Shown in pieces: positions 1 to 8,559 of a stretch of DNA of 64,000 nt. The stretch is from contig NC_088106.1 of NCBI RefSeq assembly GCF_036370855.1, positions 30,890,501 through 30,954,500 on the forward strand, in the 5' to 3' direction. The stretch's first letter is position 1, and every line of letters begins with the position of its first letter. Made by a program: the position numbers and the translations under genes. The DNA comes from Dromaius novaehollandiae. Its lineage: Eukaryota > Chordata > Aves > Casuariiformes > Dromaiidae. Below the pieces are notes generated by a model. It did no database searches and was not told the origin of the DNA. It saw only the letters and a list, made by a program, of their open reading frames with translations.

Positions 1-9
1 GCCAGGAAG

Positions 10-285
10 GGCTTTGTGGAGGAGTCTCCCTCAGCCTCCCCTCCATGCACACAGCCCCAGGACACACCTGGGGCCAGAGCACGGCCAGCAGTGAGAAGCC
101 ATCTCTGCTCACCCTCTGGCCCTTCCCATGCTCTGCCTCGGTGCCCTGCTGCCCTCCAGCTCCCGCCCTGCCCGCGCTCAGCCCCGGCTGGCTGCGGGCA
201 GGCCGAGGGGCTCCAGCCCCCGCAGCCATGCCGGGCAACCCAGCTGCCACACTGCCCCCAGAACAGCTCCAGCCACGGGCCCCAC
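10..285. repeat. Inverted repeat flanking gene A, left arm
   Basis: This 276-base stretch is the reverse complement of 3,894-4,169, with no gap and about nine mismatches (about 97 % identity). The arms bracket the promoter, first exon and coding exon of gene A. The same arrangement is seen in unit 2 at 12,702-12,981 and 16,590-16,865. Confidence 0.9.
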
Positions 286-289
286 CGCT

Positions 290-470
290 GGAAGGTCCCT
301 CCCCACAGCAGCCTGACAGCAGGCTCCAGCCCTCGGCACTGGCTTCAGCCCTTTCTCCCTGGGGCTCTTGCTGCTTGGGACTGCGCCAGGCTTCACGCTG
401 CCTTCACTGGCAGTCGGGGGCTGATGTCTGTGCACACCTCCGACTTGCTGGGTTAAATGTGCCCCCTGTC
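290..470. repeat. Diverged inverted copy of the gene A upstream region
   Basis: Read on the minus strand, this stretch resembles 1,160-1,345, the region just upstream of the gene A promoter. Shared blocks include the run around TGCTGCTTGGG and CACTGGCAGTCGG. Similarity is clearly lower than for the 276-base arms, so this inversion is older. The unit 2 counterparts are about 12,986-13,166 and 13,856-14,041. Confidence 0.65.
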
Positions 471-609
471 TTGAGGAAGGGAACAAAGAGGGTGCAGGCA
501 AGGACATGCCCGCGCCTTGTCTGCACTCCTAGGCCTCCATGGCCTGCAGCAGCCTCACCTGGGGCCTCCCCCACACCCTGCCCACGGGCCCCGGAGCCCA
601 GTTCAGCTT

Positions 610-975
610 ACCCCGGGAGCATCTCTCCTCTGAGGACAGGCTGAGGGAGCTGCCACTGTTGAGGGAGAGGCTAAAGAGGACGGGGCCAGGCTCTTTGCAG
701 TGGCCCAGGCACAGGACGAGAGGCAGCAGGCACCAACACAAACATAGGCACTTCCGTCTGACCATGAGGAAAGCCTTTCTCACTGTGAGGGCAACTGAGC
801 TCTGGTTGCCCACAGAGCTTGGGGAGTCTCCAGCCTTGGAGCTATTCAAATGCCACCTCGACAGCTCCCGGGGCAATGTGCTCTAGGTGACCCTGCTTGA
901 GCACGGGGGTGGCACTCCATGACCTCCACAGGTGCCTTCCAACCTCAACCGTTCTCTGACCCCGTGACTGTGAAA
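610..975 (+). mobile_element. CR1 LINE 3' fragment, sense (unit 1)
   Basis: The stretch reads as the 3' part of a CR1 LINE: a block on dropping a leading CR1 line of sequence with GCCTGGAG-like Gly-rich text, then the typical tail describing gaccctgcttgagca and GACCTCCACAGGTGCC with CCTTCCAACCTCAACC near the end. It is 5' truncated, as CR1 copies usually are. It lies between the left inverted-repeat arm and the gene A promoter. Confidence 0.8.
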
Positions 976-1394
976 ATAGTGCCCCAACTCCTCAATGCCG
1001 CACATGCGTTTTATGGCCCAGGCTTTGTGGGGGTGGGTGGAGGAAAGGCAGGGAAGGCGGTCCTGTTCTCCTGGGCAGAAAACATTGTGCGGTTCACCAA
1101 CACAACTCTGGCTGAATTTGGTCACCCTGACGGTTGGCAGCATCCAGCTTGAACTCCACTGAAAGAGGAGAAGAGGAGAAATAACTCGGCAAGTCTGAGC
1201 TTTGCACTAACATCCAGCCTCCGACTGCCAGTGCAGCCAAGGCAAAGCCGGGCACAGCCCCAAGCAGCAACAGCCCCACGCGGAAAGAGCCCAAGCACAC
1301 GCCGAGGGCTGAAGCCTGCTCTCCAAGGGACTTTGCAAGCCCAGGGCTGCTCCTGCAGCCTGGGCGTCTTTGGGGTGTGGCCCCGAGAGCCCTG

Positions 1395-1433
1395 TGACGT
1401 CACCAGAGAGTTCCTGTGACTCCCGTGACATCA
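1395..1433. promoter_or_regulatory. Paired CRE-type sites upstream of gene A
   Basis: A perfect palindromic cAMP response element, TGACGTCA, lies at 1,395-1,402 and a one-base variant, TGACATCA, at 1,426-1,433. Both are about 370-400 bases upstream of the first-exon donor at 1,801. The gene C promoter keeps only the variant site (about 10,650), because about 110 bases including the palindrome are absent there. CRE sites are bound by CREB and CREM; testis-type expression would be one inference. Confidence 0.6.
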
Positions 1434-1639
1434 CCGCTTGGAGGCAGCCGCACAGTGGGGACCCCCGCACTTAGCCCCAAGCTCCGCGCTGGGTGGCACG
1501 CGAGGCGTCCAGGGCCCAGCAGGGTCACGGCTTTGCGTTTGGGGCTTTGCTCTGCGGCCAGCAGCAGCTCTGCCTGGCTGACTCGGGGGCTGTGGACCCC
1601 GCGCGGCTGCTGTCCCGCGGCCGGGGGCGCCCAGAGGGT

Positions 1640-1800
1640 GCCAAGAGCGTTGGGGAGCCCTGAAGGCTCACGGGGTGTTCCCTGTTGTGCACGGACTGAC
1701 GTCTGCAGGTGAGCTGTGCTGCTGCAAGGCAGGCAGGCAGCGTGGGCGGCAATGGCGGGTGTGGGCACTGCTTGGGTCCGCCTTGATGCAGCGCTTCAGG
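1640..1800 (+). other. Noncoding first exon of RING gene A
   Basis: A block shared by all six family members runs from about the GGGGTGTTCCC motif to a GT donor at 1,801 (context TTCAGG before GTGAGG). A second possible donor is at 1,709 (GCAG before GTGAGC). The intron would end at the AG at 2,131-2,132, after a pyrimidine-rich tract. The transcription start is not visible from the sequence and the left limit is approximate. Counterparts are about 7,630-7,757 (B), 10,880-11,025 (C) and the same positions in unit 2. Confidence 0.6.
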
Positions 1801-2135
1801 GTGAGGCTGGGGGAGAAGAAGTCCCCCTCACCCCGTAGCCCGTAGCCCACCCGGTGCCTTTTCCCCAGCCTTCCTTGCCCTCGCTGGCTGGCAACGCCCT
1901 TCCCCCAGGACCTCCCCTGCTCCAGGGGAAGCATTGCTGGGCAAAGCCAGAGCCGGAGGGGAGTCTTTTAGGGGGGCCTTTACACTGCCTCGCAAATGGG
2001 GCTTCTGCTGCTTCCTTGCAGCCTTCAAGAAGCCTGGGCAGCTCTTTGGCTCTCCACCTCCACAGCTTTCCTGCTTTCTCCTCCCTTTGTCTCCAGGAAA
2101 GGTCCCGAGCTCCAGGTCTCTTTCCTTTGTAGAAC

Positions 2136-3260
2136 ATGACAGCAGAAGAAGACTTTCCAGGCGGCAGCGGCAGCGCCAGCTCTTCCTCTGGTGCCAGCAC
2201 CAGCCGGCTGCCTCAGGCAACACCACCGGATGCCTCTGAAGACCTGCTGTGCACCATCTGCCTGGACACAGTGGACAACGCCGCCTACGTCGCCTTCTGC
2301 ATGCACAGGTTCTGCTTTGGCTGTATCCGGCAGTGGTCAGCCACCAGAGCCCAGTGCCCGCTCTGCCAGCGGCCCTTCAGCTCCATCCTCCACACCGTGC
2401 GAGCTGACGACGACTTCCAGGAGTACCGCGTGCAGCGCTCCGACAGCAGCTCATCCCATGGCCGGCGAGGAGGGAGATCGGGTTCCCGCTCTGCGGCAAG
2501 GAGGCGGCACCGCTCGTCAGCGCCCCGGCACAGCAGCTCCTCCTCCAGCAGCTCCTCCTCCAGCAGCGATGGTGGCCACGCTGGGTCCCCTGAGAGGGCC
2601 CGAAGCAGGTCTCCAAGGCATGATCACCATGGCCACAACTGGCTTCAGCATGTAGCGAGGGGCTACGACTTCCCCAGGAGGAGCAGGCTGCGACAGAGCG
2701 GGGCTCAGGCTGCTGCTCCTGCCAGCCCTTGGGAAAGATCCCGAGCCGGGGGCCGATTGCGGCGCAGGTCACGCAGCACTGGTGGCAGCAGGAGATGGGA
2801 AGCAGCTGCTGCAGGCTGGCACCAGCATGCCTCCCCGTCGTGGGGCCACCAGGTCCCCAGGCAGGAGGACGCTCCCGGGCCCTCCTACGCCAGCTCTGCT
2901 CAGGCTCCTGTGCCAACAGCTTCTCACAGGCAAACCTCCGAGAGCTCTGCCCAGGAGCCAGCCAGCTCTGCCCCCGCAGCGCACACCCTGCCCCCGGCGC
3001 GGGGCCAAGCACGGCAGGAGCAGCAAAGGGGCCGCAGCAGCAGAAGGCAGCACAGAAGACGCGTGGAGCCTTCGCCTGCCCGGGAGAGCCACCGCAGCAG
3101 GTCCCCCAGGCGAGGCGATGAGCAGGTGCCCTCGGGGAGCACCGAGCGCCGTCAACGGGGACAAGTGCACGAGAGATGGGATTACTCCAGGGAAAGGCAC
3201 GGAGCAAGGCGCTCATCCCGGCGGAGGTCCCGCAGCCGGCCCAGGCGCAGGGGCTGGTAG
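2136..3260 (+). CDS. Topors-like RING-finger protein, gene A copy 1 (374 aa)
   Basis: The predicted protein has an N-terminal C3HC4 RING with every zinc ligand present (C39, C42, C55, H57, C60, C63, C74, C77). A poly-Ser run follows near residue 140, then a long Arg/Ser-rich tail with SRSPRR-type motifs that ends in RPRRRGW. The RING and the short block after it (RADDDFQEY) resemble Topors, a nuclear E3 ubiquitin and SUMO ligase, but Topors is about 1,000 residues, so this is a short relative. The whole frame is one exon. It starts three bases after a splice acceptor (2,132) and has an upstream noncoding exon. Nuclear location and ligase activity are inferred from the family. It has near-identical and diverged sisters at 14,832, 11,530 and 24,200. 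It is probably a real gene; expression is not shown. Confidence 0.8.
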   Translation: MTAEEDFPGGSGSASSSSGASTSRLPQATPPDASEDLLCTICLDTVDNAAYVAFCMHRFCFGCIRQWSATRAQCPLCQRPFSSILHTVRADDDFQEYRVQRSDSSSSHGRRGGRSGSRSAARRRHRSSAPRHSSSSSSSSSSSSDGGHAGSPERARSRSPRHDHHGHNWLQHVARGYDFPRRSRLRQSGAQAAAPASPWERSRAGGRLRRRSRSTGGSRRWEAAAAGWHQHASPSWGHQVPRQEDAPGPSYASSAQAPVPTASHRQTSESSAQEPASSAPAAHTLPPARGQARQEQQRGRSSRRQHRRRVEPSPARESHRSRSPRRGDEQVPSGSTERRQRGQVHERWDYSRERHGARRSSRRRSRSRPRRRGW

Positions 3261-3374
3261 CACACCGTGCAAAAGGAGCAACCCCAAAGCTTGCCCCTTG
3301 CCAGCGCACTTCAGGGCACTGCAGTGAGCCCTGGGAAAGAAAAGGATCCTTCATGCCCCTACCAGTAAACAGGG

Positions 3375-3740
3375 TTTTCCTTGAGCTTCAGAGGAATTGC
3401 TTGTGTTCCATCATGCGCCCCTTGCCTCTTGTGCTGTCCCTGGGCACCGCTGGGAAGAGTCTGGCCCCGTCTTCCTAACCCCCCAGCCCCCAGCAGGGAT
3501 TTCTGCACCTGGAGAAGATCCCCCGGAGCCTCCTCTTCTCCAGCCTGGACTCTCCCAGCTCCCTCAGCCTCTTCTCGGGCAACCGAGGCTCCAGGCCCTT
3601 CATCAGCTGCGTGGCCCTTGGCTGGACTCGCTCCCGTTCGACCACGTCCCCCTTGTCCTGGGAGCCCAGAACTGCTCCTAGGACTCCTGTCATGGTCTCC
3701 CCAGTACTGTCGGGGCAGGTGCTGCCAGGGGGGCTCCAGC
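3375..3740 (-). mobile_element. CR1 LINE fragment, antisense (unit 1)
   Basis: Read on the minus strand this is CR1 3'-region text, with the blocks around GAGAAGAGGAGGCTC and GGTGCCCAGGGACAG. It is truncated at both sides. It sits downstream of gene A and inside the right inverted-repeat arm, in opposite orientation to the CR1 at 610-975. Sequence differences show it is a separate insertion, not the inverted copy of that one. Confidence 0.75.
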
Positions 3741-3893
3741 ACATCAGCCCCCTCCCAAGCTGGCCCTGGGTGCCTCCCCCTACCCCGGGCCCCGGGGTTT
3801 CTTGAGCAGGGAGAGGGCAGTGGGGCCTGGTGCTGAGAGCGTGGGGGGACAACCGTGGGGAGCTGAACTGCTGTGGGGTGGGGCGAGGAGGCC

Positions 3894-4169
3894 GTGGGGC
3901 CCGTGGCTGGAGCCGTTCCGGGGGCAGTGCGGCAGCTGGGTTGTCCAGCATGGCTGCGGGGGCTGGAGCCCCTCGGCCTGCCCGCAGCCAGCCGGGGCTG
4001 AGCGCGGGCAGGGCGGGAGCCGGAGGGCAGCAGGGCACCGAGGCAGAGCATGGGAAGGGCCAGAGGGTGAGCAGAGATGGCTTCTCACTGCTGGCCGTGC
4101 TCTGGCCCCAGGTGTGTCCCGGGGCTGCGTGCGTGGAGGGGAGGCTGAGGGAGACTCCTCCACAAAGCC
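3894..4169. repeat. Inverted repeat flanking gene A, right arm
   Basis: Reverse complement of 10-285 at about 97 % identity over the full 276 bases. It lies downstream of gene A, beyond a minus-strand CR1 fragment. Long open frames on both strands here come from GC-rich sequence and are not supported as genes. Confidence 0.9.
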
Positions 4170-4640
4170 TCTTACAGCCTCTCCTGGGCAAAGAGCCACT
4201 GGCAGCGTTTGGGGAAAGCCCCCAGCCCTCTGCGGGCTCTGCACCCTCGCTGGGGCCACCCAGGCGGCCGCGCTGCCCCAAGGGTGCAGGGGCATTTGAG
4301 GCAGGAGCTCCCGTGTCCCTGCAGGGCACACTGGGGACGAAGCCTCGGGAAGGGTCGCTCCCCACCTCTTTCTTGTGGCAGAGCTCCGATCCCGTCGTGG
4401 AGCGGCTGCAAAGGGAGCTGGGGAGATGGCGGCTCATCTCAGCCCTCTCCAGTGCTGGCCGGGGCGGTTTCCTGGGGCTAAAATCCCAACTGCAGCAGGG
4501 ACACTCGCGGCAATGGAGAGACCCTGGAAGATGCTTGACCTGGGAAGTGAAGAGGTACTTGAAGGAGCAAATTATCACCACACCTTCTGCATGTTGGGCT
4601 GTATGCATATATATACACAGACACATGCATGGGTAGATAT
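4170..4640. other. Unique unit sequence without a recognised gene
   Basis: GC-rich sequence between the right inverted-repeat arm and the microsatellite. Several long open frames overlap on both strands, but none shows a known domain, and their openness fits the high GC content. The unit 2 counterpart is 16,866-17,335. Confidence 0.5.
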
Positions 4641-4649
4641 GTAGATGTT

Positions 4650-4650
4650 T

Positions 4651-4707
<57 letters not shown>

Positions 4708-4760
4708 TGCGTGTATATACATACATACATACATACACGTATATATATATATATATGTAC
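4650..4760. repeat. TG/CA and TA microsatellite (unit 1)
   Basis: A run of about 24 TG dinucleotides is followed by short TATG/CATA units and a run of TA. The counterpart in unit 2 (17,350-17,435) is shorter in the TG part. Confidence 0.95.
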
Positions 4761-4769
4761 ACGCACCCT

Positions 4770-5204
4770 CCTGCCCCCTGGGAACAGGGTGCGGCCTCAG
4801 CCCGATGCTGCATGTCGCCCGTCCATCCCCAGTGCTGGGAGCGCTTCACCTGCGGCGGGTCGGAGCCGCGGTCGGCAGCACGGCAGCAGTGAGGGCTGTG
4901 CCGCAAAGGGCTGGAGAACCCGTGTTTCAGCGAGGCCAGGCCGTGCCGCGCCGTACCGCACCACGCAGTGCAGTGCCGGGGGCAGACTTTTGGCGGCTGT
5001 TACGCCAAGTGGTGGTTCAGCTGTCCCGATGAACTGGGGCCGGTTCAGTTTGGGCCCTGTGCAAAACTGCCACGTGCCCCGGAGACCGCCCTGTCAAGAG
5101 GCGTGCCCCTGCCCTGTCAAGAGGTATTATTCACCTCGACTCCCAGATCCCCAGCCCCAGGCAACAGCCAGCCCTTGCTGCAGCACAACGCTACACACCA
5201 CTCA
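4770..5204. other. Unit sequence with no recognised gene; contains a 27-base repeat
   Basis: No domain is recognised. Positions 4,990-5,016 are identical to 7,031-7,057 further along the unit. From about 5,025 on, the sequence also recurs at the array border (25,358 on). The unit 2 counterpart is 17,445-17,880. Confidence 0.5.
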
Positions 5205-5440
5205 GGCTCTCCTTGAGGACTGCGAAGGCCGTGGAGCAAATCATCGTGGCCACCAGCTGCAAACATATGAAGGAGCACAAGCCGTTTGGGAGTAGTCAGC
5301 ATGGGGTTAGCATGGGGAAATCCGGCCTGACCACCCTGATAGCCTTCTGTCGTGGGATGCCTGGCTGGGTGGAGGAAGGGAGAGCAGTGGGTGTTGTTGG
5401 GTGTTGTTTCCCTTGAATTCAGCCTGGCTTTTGGTGCCTC
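5205..5440 (+). mobile_element. CR1 LINE reverse-transcriptase fragment, sense (unit 1)
   Basis: The text around GTAGTCAGCATGG, GGGAAATCCGGCCTGACCA and CTTGAATTCAGCCTGGCTTTTG is the part of CR1 ORF2 just before the reverse-transcriptase core. It stops abruptly at about 5,440, where unit-specific GC-rich sequence begins. In the border copy the same CR1 continues for over a kilobase. Confidence 0.75.
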
Positions 5441-5499
5441 CATGGCCAGCAGTCTGCTGTTTACCTCAATGGGACCACCTCGATGTTGGGTGGCGCTGC

Positions 5500-6330
5500 C
5501 GGTCGCTCCGGATGCCCAGGGGCCTGGGGGGAGGCCCTCGAGCGCCGCCCCTCCATCGCGGGCCCAGCCGGGCACGGAGAGCAGCGAGTGCTCGTGTCTG
5601 TGAGGCGGCTGCCCCTGCGGGACGAGAGCTGGGGGGTCACGGCGGGGCCCAGCTCCCCCCACCGTGCTGCCTGCACCCGGGGCCACCGCCTCTCCCTCGC
5701 ACCACGGCCTGGTCTCCTCATGGCCCCCGGTGAGCCCCGTGTGCCCCCCAAGGCCTGCTCGTCCCCCCGGAGCCTTCCATGGCCTGCTTGTCCCCCCAAC
5801 CGCCCCCCAAGGCCCGCTGCCCCCCACAAGGCCTCCTCGCCCCCCCCTCGCCTTCCCCAACGGCCCGGCCCCACCCGCCGCGTCCCGGACCGGCCCCCCG
5901 GCGCGGCGCGGCGCGGCGCCACCCGGCGCCACCCAGCAGTTGAGGCGGCGGACGCCATCGAGGGCGGCGGCCTCGGCGCGGCCCAGCACGGCCGCCCGCG
6001 TCAGCCTCAGGGCGCCGCCGCCGAACCGCCGCCGTCACCGTCGCCAGGGCCGCGGCCGCCGTCGCCAGGGCCGCCGTCGCCAGGGCCGCCGTTGCCGCTG
6101 CCGTCGCCAGGGCCGCGGCGGCCGCGCTCCGCCCCCGGGCCGGGCCGGGCCGGGCCGGGCCGGGCCGAGCCGGGCCGGGGCGGCCCCGAGCCGCCTGCAG
6201 CGGCGCCGCGCCGGGCGCCCTCGGCCTTCCCGTCCCGCTCTCCGGCCTCAGCGCCTCCCCGGGGCCGTGCGGGAGTCTCGGGGGCTCCGGGTCGCTTGTG
6301 CTGAACTCGGGAGATCGTCGTGTGCCAAGG
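5500..6330. promoter_or_regulatory. CpG island with GGGCC repeats (unit 1)
   Basis: CpG is very dense, most strongly from 5,860 to 6,300. A 15-base tandem repeat (core GTCGCCAGGGCCGCC) runs at about 6,045-6,120 and a GGGCC tract at 6,136-6,180. The tract has four or more G-triplets with two-base loops, which fits a G-quadruplex motif. A good GT donor context (GCCAAG before GTGAGAG) lies at about 6,331, so a first exon could end there. No downstream exon partner was identified. The long frames here are low-complexity and I do not call them genes. Confidence 0.6.
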
Positions 6331-7560
6331 TGAGAGTTGGTTAGAGCCAAGAGGTTAGAGCAAAGCTGAGAATAGAGAGATATGTATCAGAGCTCCGCGG
6401 TTCAATCACGGGTGCCCGGGACGAGGACGGCTCTCGCCCTTCCCTTGAGGGCCACCCCTTGGGTAGAGCCTGCCCAGTTTCCCCAACAGCGGGCGCCCGG
6501 CACAGCGACGGCTCCCGCCCCTTACGGGCCCCCTTTCGGTCTGATTCCCCGGCTTCTCCTCACCACGCTGGTGACATCCGGGGCGTCCCCGCTGCCAGGT
6601 GGGTCCTGGGGTCCACAGGGCCGCTGACCGTGGGCCCGAGCCCCCACCGAGCCCCCACCAAGCACGTGTGCCTTGGTCCCTGTTACACCCGGGCCGAGCA
6701 ACGCCAGCCCACGGCCGTAGCAAGGCCGCGGGCTCCAGCCGGGACCAGCGTGCGCATCAGCAGGTGACTGGTGCTCAGCCCACACGCTGCGCAGCGGGAA
6801 GCAACACGCCCATTAGCAGGTGGCTGTGCCGGCAATGGCTCCACAGCGCCGAGATGTCCGTGCTGTGGGTCTGCGGTGTCGCTTCTCCCTGGTCTGCACT
6901 TGTCAATCACGGGTTCGTTACAGGGTGTGCCAGCAGGCTGTTGCAACCCCACAGCGTGGCGGCCCAGCCTTGGTGCACCCGGGCTTCCTTAACACTTGGG
7001 AAGCACCCCAGAGCAAGCCCCTCTACAGCCTTGGCGGCTGTTACGCCAAGTGGTGGTCCACAACTGCTCTCGGGTCCTTCGGCTCCTGTGGCAGGGGCAG
7101 CTGGGAAGGAGCTTTCAGCGCTTGTGTCTGTCAGGGCAGAAATGTCTGAGCCTGCGGATGGCTGTGCCCGTCGCTGGGGCTCCCCGACCACCCGCGGCTC
7201 CCCAGGGCTTGGTCTCAGGGGCACCGCTGTGCTTGCTGCACAAGGCTGGCTCTGTTTGTTAGCGATCTCGGTGTGGTGCTCAGCATGCAGCTGGGTCCCC
7301 TGCTGCTGCCTTCTGGGTGCTGCCAGGCAGGTCGTTCTGGGGAGCCGCTGGCATCCTTGGCCCCTCCACGGCAGACAGCCAGGTCCCCGCCAGCGTCTGT
7401 CAGGTGGCAGTTGGCAGGGCTGCAGCCTGACCGGGGAGCTGAGGCGCCGGCGAGAGCCGTCTTGGTCGTGCCCCAGGTCTGCTCTCATTCACCCACAAAC
7501 CGCTCTTCTTCTTCAGCACAGGCACCGCTGTGTGCTTGCGAGGGAGCGTGAGGCGCCCCG
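6331..7560. other. Unit sequence between CpG island and gene B, no recognised gene
   Basis: No protein domain or RNA gene is recognised. The stretch contains two similar GC-rich blocks near 6,400 and 6,490 and the 27-base repeat at 7,031-7,057. The unit 2 counterpart is 18,997-20,226. Confidence 0.45.
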
Positions 7561-7953
7561 GGCGAGGAGCCCAGCTCGCCGATGCGGGCAGCACGGGAGG
7601 ATGCAGGCGACGGGAGGAGCTGTCGCGCAGGATGTTCCCCGTTGTGCACGGACTGACGTGTGCAGGTGAGCTGTGCTGCTGCAAGGCAGGCAGGCAGTGT
7701 GGACAGCAGTGGCGGGTGTGGGCACTGCTTGGGTCTGCCTCGATGCAACGCTTCAGGGTGAGTGAGGATGGGGGAGAAGAAGAAGACACGAGGGGGACCC
7801 CTTTCCCCACGCAGACCAGAGGCCAGGCCTCAGCTGTCGTCCCTGCCTGGTTCCTCATCACGCCCTAGCCCACCCATTCCCTCTTTCTGCTTTCTCCTCC
7901 TTTCGTTGCCAGGACAGCTCACACAAGCTCTCTGTCTCTTTCCTTTCTAGCAC

Positions 7954-8208
7954 ATGATGTCTTCAGAAGAGGACTTTCCAGAGGATGCCAGCTTTTCCTC
8001 CGGCATCAGCACCAGCCGGCTGCAGCAGGAAATGCCGCCAGATGCCTCCAAAGACCTGCGGTGCTCCATCTGCCTCAACACACTTGACGACACCGCCTAC
8101 ATCACCGTCTGCATGCACCGGTTCTGCTACGGCTGCATCCGGCAGATATGCAGGCGACGGGAGGAGCTGTCGGGTGAGTGCCCCCCAGCAGCGAGGGAGC
8201 AAAGCTAA
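7954..8208 (+). pseudogene. Topors-like RING gene B copy 1, broken inside the RING (84 aa)
   Basis: Gene B has the family layout: a noncoding first exon with a donor at 7,758, an intron, an acceptor at 7,950, and an ATG three bases into the coding exon. The RING starts normally (C37, C40, C53, H55, C58, C61). After the residues CIRQ it leaves the family sequence and stops 20 residues later, losing the last zinc pair and the Arg/Ser tail. The replacing sequence contains 25 bases (8,148-8,172) that are identical to part of this gene's own upstream region (7,601-7,625). A GT donor-like site follows at about 8,174, so splicing to a distant exon cannot be excluded, but none was found. Most likely a pseudogene made by a local rearrangement before the tandem duplication. 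Confidence 0.75.
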
Positions 8209-8559
8209 AGCCCGAGGTGGCACGGGGGGGCCTGAGCAGCCTGCTCCCAGGGCCTCGGCTGTGCCTGCGGTGTGCGCAGCAGGGGGTCCCCCAGCGGTGC
8301 CTTCCTCCTTCTGGAGGCATGGTGGCCCTGGGAGCATCTGCAAAGCCCCAGGTCCAAGGTGGTTGGAGGGGGGCTGTTTCTGGGGCTGTGCAATGGGTGC
8401 AGGTGCTGCGCTGCAGAGGCAGCAGCTGGCGCATGCTCCACCCACAGGAAAGGCCCGTGCGCTCAAAGAAGCAGGAGCGCAGTTACAGCTGAGCTCCGGG
8501 GTGGGCCAGCCTCAGGGACATCCCCTCTGCTGTCCCTCTGCCCGGAGATGCTTTGGCAA
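8209..8559. other. Sequence between gene B and the CR1, no recognised gene
   Basis: I see no family sequence and no domain here. Any lost 3' part of gene B is not visible. The unit 2 counterpart is 20,879-21,229. Confidence 0.4.

Noticed and set aside
2377-3354. 325-residue minus-strand frame opposite gene A
   Set aside because: Shadow of the Arg/Ser-rich coding strand of gene A; no domain.
3475-4734. 419-residue minus-strand frame
   Set aside because: Consists of a CR1 fragment, an inverted-repeat arm and a microsatellite; no domain.
4640-4760. Val/Cys and Tyr/Ile repeat frames
   Set aside because: Translation of the dinucleotide microsatellite.
5483-6304. 273-residue open frame in the CpG island
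   Set aside because: Pro/Arg/Gly low-complexity translation of GC-rich repeats; no stops are expected at such GC content, and the copy at 18,169 changes frame when the GGGCC count differs.
6380-7060. Long terminal repeat of a retrovirus-like element
   Set aside because: Short repeated blocks suggested it, but no paired terminal repeats, primer site or target-site duplication could be seen.
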